Shown one piece after another: positions 35,086 to 43,320 of a stretch of DNA of 64,000 nt. The DNA is from Terrimonas sp937888905 (GTDB taxonomy: Bacteria; Bacteroidota; Bacteroidia; Chitinophagales; Chitinophagaceae): the NCBI GenBank assembly GCA_937888905.1, contig CALATA010000014.1, positions 186,001 through 250,000 on the forward strand. Reading direction: 5' to 3'. Both the position numbers and the translations under genes were made by a program. The number at the start of each line of letters is the position of its first letter. Position 1 is the stretch's first letter. The notes under the pieces are model-generated. The model had not been told where the DNA came from. It saw only the letters and a list, made by a program, of their open reading frames with translations, and made no database searches.

Positions 35086-35245
35086 GACTGTAGTAAGTGA
35101 TAAGTATTAAGTTTTAAGTAGACAGCCGGTGTAAGGCGAAAGGGTAAGGCATAAGGTATAAGGTGTAGGGGGTAAGGTTGAAGTCTTTGCGTGAATCAAA
35201 TCCGGCTTTTAGGCTTGGTTTTGAATTTTTACTTTTGAATTTTGA
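35086..35245. repeat. Intergenic repeat words (TAAG and TTTTGAATT types)
   Basis: The + strand shows AGTGATAAGTATTAAGTTTT, then AAGGCGAAAGGGTAAGGCAT and further TAAGG words, and finally GAATTTTTACTTTTGAATTT. The phrase AGACAGCCGGT at about 35121 recurs as CGACAGCCGGT near 38014, also right behind TAAGTTTTAAGT words. The section is almost C-free. Confidence 0.5.
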
Positions 35246-35248
35246 ATT

Positions 35249-35275
35249 AAAAAAGCCACGCTTACGTGGCTTTTT
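35249..35275 (-). terminator. Terminator behind tRNA-Val(GAC)
   Basis: AGCCACG (35254-35260) pairs with CGTGGCT (35265-35271), loop CTTA, with A-runs on one side and T-runs on the other, so it can work in both directions. It starts 5 nt after the tRNA 3' end. Confidence 0.85.
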
Positions 35276-35279
35276 CCGG

Positions 35280-35354
35280 TGGAACGTACTGGACTCGAAC
35301 CAGTGACCCCTACTCTGTCAAAGTAATGCTCTAAACCAACTGAGCTAACGTTCC
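35280..35354 (-). tRNA. tRNA-Val (anticodon GAC)
   Basis: 75 nt: acceptor GGAACGT/ACGTTCC with discriminator A, D-arm TAGCTCAGTTGGTTTAGAGC, anticodon stem TTACT/AGTAG with loop TTGACAG (anticodon GAC), T-arm CACTGGTTCGAGTCCAGTA. CCA is not encoded. Confidence 0.95.
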
Positions 35355-35361
35355 GGGGCGA

Positions 35362-35369
35362 CAAAAATA
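35362..35369 (-). promoter_or_regulatory. -7 box for tRNA-Val(GAC)
   Basis: TATTTTTG on the minus strand, 7 nt before the mature tRNA 5' end. The mtaB stop is 31 bp upstream. Confidence 0.55.
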
Positions 35370-35399
35370 AGCGGATTCAATATATCAGCTACGGATAAA

Positions 35400-36689
35400 T
35401 TAAATTTTCCAGTCAACGATTGCATTCACCCATTCGGCTTTTACCGGTGCAGTGATGCGGATATAGTTATCGGTATATCCTTCCATCATGCCCTGCTTCT
35501 CCTGGTGCTCAAACAACACTTTCCGCGTCTGACCCTGGTGCTGCTGCGTAAAGTATTGCATCTTCATGTAGGAAAGATTGCGTAATTGTTTATTACGCGC
35601 CTGGCGCACCGATACCGGCACCACCGGCTTAATATCCAGTGCATGCGTATTGGCGCGCTCAGAGTAGGTAAACACGTGCAGATAGGATACATCCAGCTCA
35701 TGCAAAAAGTTAAACGTATCCTGGAAGTCTTCTTCCGTTTCTCCCGGAAATCCCACGATCACATCCGCACCAATCGCACAATGCGGCATCAGCGTTTTGA
35801 TCAGGCGTACACGGTCGGCATACAGTTCACGTTTGTAGCGACGACGCATTGATCCCAATATTTTATTGCTTCCGCTTTGCAACGGGATATGAAAGTGCGG
35901 CATGAATTTGTCGCTGTTGGCCACAAATTCCACGATCTCATTGGTCAGCAGGTTGGGTTCGATAGAAGAGATGCGGTAACGCGAGATGCCTTCCACTTTT
36001 TCCAAAGCCTGTACCAGTTGAAAGAAGTTTTCTTCACGGTATTGTATACTCACCGGCGCACCGGCACCATCAGGACCTTTCCCGAAGTCGCCGAGGTTGA
36101 TGCCCGTGAGTACAATTTCCTTTGCACCGGCCACCGCCAGCTCTTCGGCCTGCTTTACCACATTGGCAATACTGTCGCTGCGGCTTTTGCCACGCGCCAG
36201 TGGAATGGTGCAAAAGGAACAGTTATAGTCACATCCGTCCTGCACTTTCAGAAAGGTGCGCGTCCGGTCATTGATCGAATAGGAGGAGTGAAAGCCAGAT
36301 ACTTCACCGATATCGCAGCTGCAGATACGGGCGGGATCGCCTTTGGCCAGTTGGCGGATGTGCTGCGCAATGTTGAATTTTTCCCCGGCACCCAGTACCA
36401 GGTCCACCCCGGGGATCGACGCGATCTCCTGCGGTTTCAGTTGCGCATAACATCCGGTGATCACGACAAAACTTTCCGGTGCGCGGCGCTGGATACGACG
36501 TACCAGCTGACGGCATTCCTTGTCGGCATTGTCGGTAACCGAACAGGTATTGATTACATATACGTCTGCCACGTCGTCGAATTCCTTTTTCGCAAAGCCT
36601 TCCTGCTCAAGCATGCGCGAGAGGGCGGAGGTTTCCGAAAAGTTGAGTTTGCACCCAAGTGTATGAAAAGCGACGGTCTGTGCGGACAT
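35400..36689 (-). CDS. mtaB: tRNA t6A37 methylthiotransferase MtaB
   Basis: 429 residues. It converts t6A37 to ms2t6A in ANN-reading tRNAs using radical SAM chemistry. Two iron-sulfur clusters are visible: the UPF0004 domain cysteines C13, C49 and C80, and the radical SAM triad C153-x3-C157-x2-C160 (DGCDYNCSFC). GADVIVGFPGETEEDF marks the SAM domain; the C-terminal TRAM domain is about 370-429. The opening VAFHTLGCKLNFSET is diagnostic for MtaB rather than MiaB or RimO. Starts back-to-back with the DUF4258 gene. Confidence 0.95.
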   Translation of the reverse strand: MSAQTVAFHTLGCKLNFSETSALSRMLEQEGFAKKEFDDVADVYVINTCSVTDNADKECRQLVRRIQRRAPESFVVITGCYAQLKPQEIASIPGVDLVLGAGEKFNIAQHIRQLAKGDPARICSCDIGEVSGFHSSYSINDRTRTFLKVQDGCDYNCSFCTIPLARGKSRSDSIANVVKQAEELAVAGAKEIVLTGINLGDFGKGPDGAGAPVSIQYREENFFQLVQALEKVEGISRYRISSIEPNLLTNEIVEFVANSDKFMPHFHIPLQSGSNKILGSMRRRYKRELYADRVRLIKTLMPHCAIGADVIVGFPGETEEDFQDTFNFLHELDVSYLHVFTYSERANTHALDIKPVVPVSVRQARNKQLRNLSYMKMQYFTQQHQGQTRKVLFEHQEKQGMMEGYTDNYIRITAPVKAEWVNAIVDWKI

Positions 36690-36696
36690 AAGTGCG

Positions 36697-36704
36697 CAAA
36701 GATA
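36697..36704 (-). promoter_or_regulatory. -7 box for mtaB
   Basis: TATCTTTG on the minus strand, ending 7 nt before the mtaB ATG at 36689. Confidence 0.5.
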
Positions 36705-36741
36705 GCAAAGATTCGCCAGCCCATGATTGCGGCGACAATCC

Positions 36742-36749
36742 TATTTTTG
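36742..36749 (+). promoter_or_regulatory. -7 box for the DUF4258-plsC pair
   Basis: TATTTTTG on the + strand ends 17 nt before the TTG at 36767. It lies downstream of the alternative GTG at 36692, so that start would not be included in the transcript. Confidence 0.5.
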
Positions 36750-36766
36750 CCGGTAAAACAAAGCAA

Positions 36767-37231
36767 TTGAATAAGAAATGGTTACCGCTGGTCCTGGTGG
36801 TGTTGCTGGGGCTGGTATTGCTGCTGGTCCGCCGTTGCTCCAACGACCATACAGCCAATACCGATACCGGTAAAAAAACGCGTACCGAAGATCCCGCCTC
36901 CACCGTCAACCGCAACCGGGGCTTCGACCGCCGTACGTCCTTTCTTGAATATACCCGTCATGCCGATTGCCGCATGGAGTGCAGGCATATCACCAAAACA
37001 GAAGTGGAAGGCATCATGCGCGATGGCCGCATCAATTACAGTAAAAGCAATGTGCAGGCAAAACCCTGTCCCGAATACGCACTCGAAGGCGAAACGGCCG
37101 ACGGACAGCGCGTGCGCATCGTTTTTGCCCAATGCGATTTCAAGACCAAAGTAGTGACGGCCATCGACCTCGGGGCAGAATGGGAATGCAGTTGTCCGGG
37201 GGACGATAAAAAACACCAGAATAAACGCTGA
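36767..37231 (+). CDS. Membrane-anchored DUF4258 protein
   Basis: 154 residues from TTG 36767 (LNKKWLPLVLVVLLGLVLLL). One N-terminal membrane helix is followed by a polar linker and a DUF4258 domain (about 60-145): FLEYTRHADCRMECRHITKTE, GRINYSKSN, VRIVFAQCDFKTKVVTAIDL. The domain resembles the RelE-like fold without known activity; the histidine and cysteines of RHADCRMECRHI could bind metal. A longer form from GTG 36692 lacks promoter support and adds a polar stretch before the helix. The stop overlaps the plsC ATG by one base (TGATG), so translation is coupled. Confidence 0.7.
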   Translation: MNKKWLPLVLVVLLGLVLLLVRRCSNDHTANTDTGKKTRTEDPASTVNRNRGFDRRTSFLEYTRHADCRMECRHITKTEVEGIMRDGRINYSKSNVQAKPCPEYALEGETADGQRVRIVFAQCDFKTKVVTAIDLGAEWECSCPGDDKKHQNKR

Positions 37232-37989
37232 TGAAAGTGCTGCTGAAACCTCTGCAATGGTTGTATAGCCTGTATGCCATCGTATTGTTCATTGCCATCA
37301 TGCTGGTGATCTTTCCATTTGTGATCTTCGCCAGTTTTCTGGGAAAGATCCGCGGTGGCAACATGATCCTCTGGCTTTGCGCCCGCTGGGCCGACCTCTG
37401 GTTTCCATTGATCGGTATTTTTCACCGCTTCATTTACGAAGCGCCGCACGACCGCCAACGCCAGTTTATTTTTGTTAACAACCATATTTCTTATCTCGAT
37501 TCTGCCGTGCTCGTAAAAGCGTATCACCAACAGGTGCGCCCGTTGGGCAAAGTGGAAATGGCGCGCATACCGGTATTCGGTTTTATTTACAGAAATGCCA
37601 TCGTAACGGTGGACCGGAGCAGTCCTGCCAATCGCGCGGCAAGTTTGCGCATCCTTCGTTCGCTGATCAGCAAAGGCATTTCCGTACTGGTTTTCCCCGA
37701 AGGCACCTTCAACGAAACCGGCGAGCCACTGAAAGAGTTTTATGACGGCGCCTTCCGCCTCGCCATCGAAACGCAAACCCCGATCAAACCCGTTTTATTC
37801 CTCGACACTTACGACCGTCTTCATTATGGGGGTGTGTTTTCTTTTACACCCGGCCGCAACCGCATCGTGTACCTCGACGAAATCCCTGTTGAAGGTCTCA
37901 CAAAAGCAGATTTGCCGGCGCTCAAAGCGCGGGTGCATGCGTATATGGAAGAAAGGCTGCGGTTTTACAAAGCAAGCTGGATTAAGTAG
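37231..37989 (+). CDS. plsC: 1-acyl-sn-glycerol-3-phosphate acyltransferase (PlsC family)
   Basis: 252 residues. It would acylate lysophosphatidic acid to phosphatidic acid at the inner membrane. The catalytic HX4D motif is NNHISYLDS, and the glycerol-phosphate binding block is FPEGTFNETG. A hydrophobic N-terminus (YSLYAIVLFIAIMLVIFPFVIF) anchors it. The family also contains acyltransferases for ornithine lipids or lipid A-like substrates, so the exact acceptor is not certain. Confidence 0.87.
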   Translation: MKVLLKPLQWLYSLYAIVLFIAIMLVIFPFVIFASFLGKIRGGNMILWLCARWADLWFPLIGIFHRFIYEAPHDRQRQFIFVNNHISYLDSAVLVKAYHQQVRPLGKVEMARIPVFGFIYRNAIVTVDRSSPANRAASLRILRSLISKGISVLVFPEGTFNETGEPLKEFYDGAFRLAIETQTPIKPVLFLDTYDRLHYGGVFSFTPGRNRIVYLDEIPVEGLTKADLPALKARVHAYMEERLRFYKASWIK

Positions 37990-38206
37990 TAAGTTTTAAG
38001 TTATAAGTAGTAAGTCGACAGCCGGTCTTTTATAGACGATTGATCGTTTTTCTCCCGCCACCATGGTTCGTGTATACACAAACCATGGTATTTACGATTC
38101 ACGCACGCCATTCGAGCGCCGCAGGGAGCGTCATTCACCCATTGACTATTGACGGTTCACTTTTTTGAATTTTTACTTTTGACTTTTGAATTAACTTTAT
38201 CGCTTG
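37990..38206. repeat. Repeat-word gap with a 30-bp palindrome before priA
   Basis: After plsC come TAAGTAGTAAGTTTTAAGTT words and CGACAGCCGGT. At 38060-38089 ACCATGGTT and AACCATGGT flank GTGTATACAC, giving a 30-bp palindrome with one mismatched pair. Then follow CATTCACCCATTGACTATTG and the TTTTTGAATTTTTACTTTTG words also found at 35.2 kb. A TAACTTTA sequence at about 38192 is one base off a -7 box. Confidence 0.55.
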
Positions 38207-40702
38207 ATGTCGCAACAAGATGCTCATATCGCTCTTTTCCCCGGAAAGAATGTCTACGCAGAAGTAATCATTCCGCTGGCATTGCCGCGTAATTATACAT
38301 GGTCCGTGCCGGCCGATCTGCAGGACACGGCCAAACCCGGTTGCCGCGTGGAAGTGAACCTCGGCAAAAACAAAAAATATGCGGGCATCCTCAAAAGGCT
38401 GCATAGCGAAAAACCCGCTTTATTCGAGCCCAAAGACATCCTGAATGTACTCGACACCGAACCCGTGGTTTTTGAAGAACAATTGAAATTATGGGAATGG
38501 ATGGCGGGCTACTACATGTGCAGCGAAGGCGAAGTAATGGCCGCCGCATTGCCCGCACATTTCAAATTATCCAGCGAAACGATTTTACTATTCAACGAAG
38601 AATACGGCGATGATTTCAGTAGTCTCGATCACGACGAATACCTGGTGGCCGAGGCATTGTTGATTAAAAAGCAACTAACACTTGGCGAAGTGCAGCAGTT
38701 GCTCGATTCACCACATGCTTATCCGGTGATCAACCGGCTGATCAACAAACGTGTCTGTTTCGTTTGGGAAGCGTTGAAACAAACCTACAATCCGCGCCGG
38801 GAAACCTATGTGTTATTAGAAAGTCCGTACGACAAAGAAGAAGCGCTGGAGCAATTACTGAATGAAGATCCGCGTTTGCGCCGTGCCGAAAAACAAATGG
38901 AATTGTTGCTGGCCTACCTGCACCTTTCCCGTTCAGATGGCGAAGTGACCAAGCCGGAGCTGCTGAAAAAATCAGGCGCTTCCGATGCGCAGTTGAAAGG
39001 ATTGGTGGAAAAGAAAATCCTTCGTTTGGAAAAAAGAGAGGTGGATCGTATACGTTACCTGCCCCGCGATATCCAGATCGATTTTGAGCTGAGTCCCGCG
39101 CAGCAGGAAGCTTTTGATCAGATCAAAGAATCGCTTTTACAAAAACCTGTTTGTTTGTTGCACGGCGTTACCTCCAGTGGCAAGACGCAGGTTTATATCC
39201 GGTTGATCGAAGAACATATCCGCCGCGGCGAGCAGGTGTTGTATATGCTTCCCGAGATTGCGCTGACGTCGCAGATCATCCGCCGTTTGCAAAAACATTT
39301 TGGCGGCTACATTGGTATTTATCATTCGCGCTTCTCGCAGAACGAACGCGTCGAGATCTGGAACAAAGTAAAAAGCGGCGAGTTGAAAGTGGTGCTGGGC
39401 GCACGTTCCTCCGTATTCCTGCCGTTCCGCGAATTGGGATTGATCGTTTGTGATGAGGAACATGATACTTCTTATAAACAACAGGAACCGGCGCCGCGAT
39501 ACAACGGCCGTGATGCGGGCATCTATCTTTCATCGCTTTTCGGTGCGCGCGTAGTGTTGGGCAGTGCCACGCCTTCACTGGAAAGTTATGCCAACGCGCA
39601 AAATGGCAAATACGGCAAAGCTGTACTGGCAGAGCGTTTCGGTAATATGCAGATGCCCGGCATCGAAATAATAGATACGCGCCGGATCAATGCGAAGGAA
39701 AAAGGAAAGATCATGCTGTCACCGCAACTGGTGGAAGCAGTGGAAGAAGTAGTAGGCCGCCAGCGGCAGGTAATTCTGTTTCAAAACCGCCGTGGCTACA
39801 CACCGTACCAGGTTTGCAGCATGTGTGGCTGGGTGCCGCAATGTAAATACTGCGATGTTTCCCTGACATTCCATAAACTCACCAATAAACTACAGTGCCA
39901 TTACTGCGGAACCACTTACACGCCTTTGTATACCTGCGCTGCCTGCGGCAGTGATCAGTTTGTACAAAGAAATTTTGGGACAGAACGCATTGAAGAGTTG
40001 CTGCAGGAAACCTTTCCGCAGGCGAAAGTTGCGCGGATGGACATCGATACGGTGCGCGGTAAACATGCACATGATCAGTTGATCCAGCAGTTCGAACAGC
40101 AGCGTGTAGATATTTTGGTGGGCACGCAGATGGTGGTAAAAGGCCTCGACTTTGAAAAAGTGGATCTTGTTGGAATCCTGGATGCCGATGGCTTGTTGCA
40201 TTTTGCCGACTTCCGCGTGAATGAACGCGCTTTTCAATTGATGGAGCAGGTGAGTGGCCGCGCCGGCAGACGCGATACAATGGGCCGCGTGCTGATACAA
40301 ACCACACAGCCCGGCCATCCCGTGTTAAAATTTGTAACCGAACATAACTACGAGCATTTCTATGAAGATGAAATGCAGAAACGCAAACAATTCTTTTACC
40401 CGCCTTTCTCTCGTACGATACAATTAACGTTCCGTCATAAGTTGAAAGATGTAGTACACGATGCGGCGCATCGTTATGCCGACGCATTAAAAAACCGCTA
40501 TAAAGAATACATGTCTGGACCGGCTGAGCCGATGATCAGCCGCGTGCGGAATCAATATTTAATGGAGTTGTTGCTTAAACTTCCCCGCGATCAGCAATTG
40601 ATCCGCACCTGCAAACTGGAATTGTTAGAGCAGATTGCGATCCTGCACAATGATAAAAGATTCAGGAATGTGATTGTTGTGCCGGATGTGGATGGGGTGT
40701 AA
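38207..40702 (+). CDS. priA: Primosomal protein N' (replication restart helicase)
   Basis: 831 residues. It restarts replication at stalled forks. N-terminal 3'-DNA-binding domain (YAEVIIPLALPRNYTWSVP), helicase Walker A GVTSSGKTQVY, DEEH box (CDEEHDTSYKQ), SATPSLESY, and the inserted zinc-binding region with four Cys pairs (CSMCGWVPQCKYC, CHYCG, CAACG). Motifs VLIQTTQPGHP and QVSGRAGRRD close the second RecA fold. TTG 38204 directly precedes ATG 38207; the ATG is used. Convergent with an SDR-like gene over a mirrored repeat gap. Confidence 0.97.
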   Translation: MSQQDAHIALFPGKNVYAEVIIPLALPRNYTWSVPADLQDTAKPGCRVEVNLGKNKKYAGILKRLHSEKPALFEPKDILNVLDTEPVVFEEQLKLWEWMAGYYMCSEGEVMAAALPAHFKLSSETILLFNEEYGDDFSSLDHDEYLVAEALLIKKQLTLGEVQQLLDSPHAYPVINRLINKRVCFVWEALKQTYNPRRETYVLLESPYDKEEALEQLLNEDPRLRRAEKQMELLLAYLHLSRSDGEVTKPELLKKSGASDAQLKGLVEKKILRLEKREVDRIRYLPRDIQIDFELSPAQQEAFDQIKESLLQKPVCLLHGVTSSGKTQVYIRLIEEHIRRGEQVLYMLPEIALTSQIIRRLQKHFGGYIGIYHSRFSQNERVEIWNKVKSGELKVVLGARSSVFLPFRELGLIVCDEEHDTSYKQQEPAPRYNGRDAGIYLSSLFGARVVLGSATPSLESYANAQNGKYGKAVLAERFGNMQMPGIEIIDTRRINAKEKGKIMLSPQLVEAVEEVVGRQRQVILFQNRRGYTPYQVCSMCGWVPQCKYCDVSLTFHKLTNKLQCHYCGTTYTPLYTCAACGSDQFVQRNFGTERIEELLQETFPQAKVARMDIDTVRGKHAHDQLIQQFEQQRVDILVGTQMVVKGLDFEKVDLVGILDADGLLHFADFRVNERAFQLMEQVSGRAGRRDTMGRVLIQTTQPGHPVLKFVTEHNYEHFYEDEMQKRKQFFYPPFSRTIQLTFRHKLKDVVHDAAHRYADALKNRYKEYMSGPAEPMISRVRNQYLMELLLKLPRDQQLIRTCKLELLEQIAILHNDKRFRNVIVVPDVDGV

Positions 40703-40856
40703 GAATGTGGAAATGTGTAGATGTGAAAATGATTAATACAAAAAACAGTTACCGTTACACAGATTCTTCAAGTTCTGAAAATAGCAGCATGTAGGGAAGT
40801 CGCTTTCATTTTCACATTTTCACATTCCGCCGCAGGCGGGGCACATTTTCACATTC
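40703..40856. repeat. Mirrored repeat gap between convergent priA and SDR-like gene
   Basis: The left part is C-free (GAATGTGGAAATGTGTAGAT, GTGAAAATG). The right part uses the inverse words (CATTTTCACATTTTCACATT) around a hairpin CCGCC-GCA-GGCGG (40827-40839), followed by GGGCACATTTTCACATTCTC up to the stop of the SDR-like gene. No T-tract follows the hairpin. Same architecture as 15178-15300. Confidence 0.6.
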
Positions 40857-41543
40857 TCATTGCATTTCCTCCCAATGATACCAATGCACGCCCTGCTTAC
40901 CTGACAGCGCGGCGTTGATCATGGCCTGGGCAACGGTGCGGCCGTGAATGGCGCGGTATTTTTTCCAGGAGCCGAATAATAAGCCCGATACTGCTTTGGT
41001 GGCTGATTGAAGAAAACCTTCACCCGGACGTTGCTCGTCGCGGTGGCCGAGTAACATGGAAGGACGCATGATGTGGATGGAAGGAATGCCGCTGGCAATA
41101 ACCGCATTTTCTGCTTCGCCTTTGAGGCGGAGATAAAAATTGCGGCTGGATGCGTCGGCGCCAACGGAAGATACCATTGCAAATGCCTGAGCTCCGGCTT
41201 CGTGCGCATATTTTGCCACGCGCTCAGGAATTTCAAGGTCTATGCGGCGGTAAAGCGTTTTATCGCCTTTCACATTCTTTTGTGTGGTGCCGATACTGGA
41301 AAAAACAATGTTCACGTCTTCCAAGGCCAGTTTCACAGATTCGGCATCGTTAAAATCAACGAGTTTTACTTCGGCTTTGGGATGTGGCTTTTCCATCGGG
41401 CGGCGAACGATAAGACGCACAGTGTCGAACCGGTCGTCTTTGTAAAGGGCTTCCTGCAGATATTTTCCGATCATTCCCGTGGCGCCGATGATGGCAGCCG
41501 TTTTTCCACTCTTATTTTTTACAGTATCATTGCCTAAATTCAT
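40857..41543 (-). CDS. Atypical short-chain dehydrogenase, NAD(P)-binding (HTATIP2-like)
   Basis: 228 residues. The Rossmann dinucleotide motif GATGMIG occurs in KTAAIIGATGMIGKYLQEAL. FSSIGTTQKNV, FAMVSSVGADASSRNFYLRLKGEAE and IMRPSMLLG match the atypical SDR group that contains human HTATIP2/TIP30 and bacterial YraR-like proteins. There is no classical YxxxK catalytic pair, so it may bind NAD(P) without being a normal dehydrogenase. ATG 41543 is only 3 nt from the divergent murB ATG. A TTG at 41552 would overlap murB. Confidence 0.8.
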   Translation of the reverse strand: MNLGNDTVKNKSGKTAAIIGATGMIGKYLQEALYKDDRFDTVRLIVRRPMEKPHPKAEVKLVDFNDAESVKLALEDVNIVFSSIGTTQKNVKGDKTLYRRIDLEIPERVAKYAHEAGAQAFAMVSSVGADASSRNFYLRLKGEAENAVIASGIPSIHIMRPSMLLGHRDEQRPGEGFLQSATKAVSGLLFGSWKKYRAIHGRTVAQAMINAALSGKQGVHWYHWEEMQ

Positions 41544-41546
41544 AGA

Positions 41547-42557
41547 ATGCAAGTTCTGGAAAATTTTCCATTAAAGGACCTGAACACATTTGGCGTGGCA
41601 GCCAATGCCCGCTACTACGCGGCATTTGACAGCATTGCCTCGCTCAACGACACCTTGTCGAAGTATCCGGGACTGCCATTGCTGATCCTCGGTGGTGGCA
41701 GTAACGTGCTGCTGACAAAAGACTTCGACGGGCTGGTATTGAAAAATGATATCCGCGGCATTCGCAAAGTGAGTGAGGATGCTGAATTTGTTTATATAAA
41801 AGCAGGCGCGGGAGAAAACTGGCATCAGTTCGTGTTACACACGATTGAACACGGATGGGGTGGACTCGAAAATCTTTCGCTGATTCCCGGATGCGTAGGG
41901 GCATCGCCGATGCAGAACATCGGGGCTTATGGGGTGGAAATAAAAGATGTGTTTGAACAACTCACTGCCTTTCATTTAAACGAACGCAGCAATTATACCT
42001 TCCGCGCGCAGGCTTGCGAATTTGGTTATCGCGAAAGTGTTTTCAAAAGAAAATACAAAGGACAATTCGTGATCGCCGATGTAACTTTTAAATTAAGAAA
42101 GCAACCGGTGTTGAACACCTCTTACGGAGCCATAGCGGCCGAACTCAAAGCGCGTGGTATTGAACACCCCACCATCCGCGATGTATCGGATGTGGTCATC
42201 TCCATACGTCAATCCAAACTTCCCGATCCCAAACAAACCGGCAATGCGGGCAGTTTCTTTAAGAACCCCAGCATTACCATTCCGCAGTTTGATGAGTTGA
42301 AAAAAAAATATCCAGATATCGTCGCTTATCTCAATCCGGATGGCACGATGAAGCTGGCGGCGGGTTGGCTGATCGAGCAGGCAGGCTGGAAAGGATACCG
42401 GCAGGGAGATGCCGGCGTACATGCGCGGCAGGCCTTGGTGTTGGTGAATCATGGACAGGCCACGGGAGCGGAGATCGTAGCCCTGAGTGAACAGATCATT
42501 GCCTCTATAAAAGAAAAATTCGGTGTGGAACTGGAGCGGGAAGTGAATATTGTATGA
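41547..42557 (+). CDS. murB: UDP-N-acetylenolpyruvoylglucosamine reductase
   Basis: 336 residues; reduces UDP-GlcNAc-enolpyruvate to UDP-MurNAc in peptidoglycan synthesis. FAD-binding residues include LPLLILGGGSNVLL and ENLSLIPGCVGASPMQNIGAYG; the catalytic region has GNAGSFFKNPSI and the C-terminal end KLAAGWLIEQAGWKGYR. This is the long type I form seen in enterobacteria and Bacteroidota. Its ATG lies 3 nt from the start of the divergent gene, so its promoter must lie inside that gene. Confidence 0.97.
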   Translation: MQVLENFPLKDLNTFGVAANARYYAAFDSIASLNDTLSKYPGLPLLILGGGSNVLLTKDFDGLVLKNDIRGIRKVSEDAEFVYIKAGAGENWHQFVLHTIEHGWGGLENLSLIPGCVGASPMQNIGAYGVEIKDVFEQLTAFHLNERSNYTFRAQACEFGYRESVFKRKYKGQFVIADVTFKLRKQPVLNTSYGAIAAELKARGIEHPTIRDVSDVVISIRQSKLPDPKQTGNAGSFFKNPSITIPQFDELKKKYPDIVAYLNPDGTMKLAAGWLIEQAGWKGYRQGDAGVHARQALVLVNHGQATGAEIVALSEQIIASIKEKFGVELEREVNIV

Positions 42558-42633
42558 GCTGGTAAATACAAGCAAAATGCTTCTAAATTGCTGATTTTGT
42601 ATGATCTTTGCCCCAACATCAAATTAACGATCT

Positions 42634-43320
42634 ATGAAAAGAATCCTGGTACTTGGTCTGCTCCTCGCTGTCAGTGGAGCGGCTATGGCACAAACAGAGT
42701 TTCGCGGACGGAGTGTTCGTCTGGGTTTTAAACTGGACCCTGTATTCATCAATAACCTGCGTCCTGCTGACAATGGGTTGGAAAAAGACGGAAGCAAATT
42801 TGGTTTCTCTTACGGCCTGATGGCTGATTTTATGTTCAGCGATGGCCGTGGCGCTTTTGCCTCCGGCATTGAAGTGACGCATGCTGCCGCCAGCCTCAAG
42901 TATACGGATGCCAACAAAGGTCTCCGCCGTGCAGAAGCTGCCGGTGCCGAGCAGGTGTATGATATCCGTCTGCAATACATCCAGGTGCCGCTTTCCATCA
43001 AGTTGAAAACAAATCCGAATAACGGTTTGCGCTACTGGGGACAATTTGGTACTTACCTCGGTCAACTGATCGGTGCACGTGCTGATTGGGAGTATGGTTC
43101 AACCTCTGCCAGCAAACAAAAAATTCTGAAAGACATCAATCCCTTAAATATGGGCCTGCTGATCGGTGCAGGTGCTGAATACCATATCGCCGAGAAGACG
43201 GATCTGTTCTTCGGTCTCGGTTTTGAAAACGGTTTCACCGATGTTACCCGCAACAAAAAATGGAATGACGGTAAGGTGAATCTGAACCGTTGGGCGTTGC
43301 GATTGGGAGTGTTCTTTTAG
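42634..43320 (+). CDS. PorT-family outer-membrane beta-barrel protein
   Basis: 228 residues: signal peptide (MKRILVLGLLLAVSGAAMAQ), eight or so amphipathic strands (SVRLGFKLDPVFINNL, YDIRLQYIQVPLSIKLKT, NMGLLIGAGAEYHIAEKTDL, FFGLGFENGFTDVT) and a terminal phenylalanine (LRLGVFF) typical of outer-membrane barrels. The YIQVPLSIKLKT string is typical of the PorT/OmpW-like porin family of Bacteroidota. Function unknown. A near-consensus -7 box (GATCTTTG) lies at about 42602. Followed by a strong terminator. Confidence 0.8.
   Translation: MKRILVLGLLLAVSGAAMAQTEFRGRSVRLGFKLDPVFINNLRPADNGLEKDGSKFGFSYGLMADFMFSDGRGAFASGIEVTHAAASLKYTDANKGLRRAEAAGAEQVYDIRLQYIQVPLSIKLKTNPNNGLRYWGQFGTYLGQLIGARADWEYGSTSASKQKILKDINPLNMGLLIGAGAEYHIAEKTDLFFGLGFENGFTDVTRNKKWNDGKVNLNRWALRLGVFF

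Noticed and set aside
42595..42610. Promoter of the outer-membrane barrel gene (GATCTTTG)
   Set aside because: One mismatch in the important first T and no -33 element; not listed as a feature.
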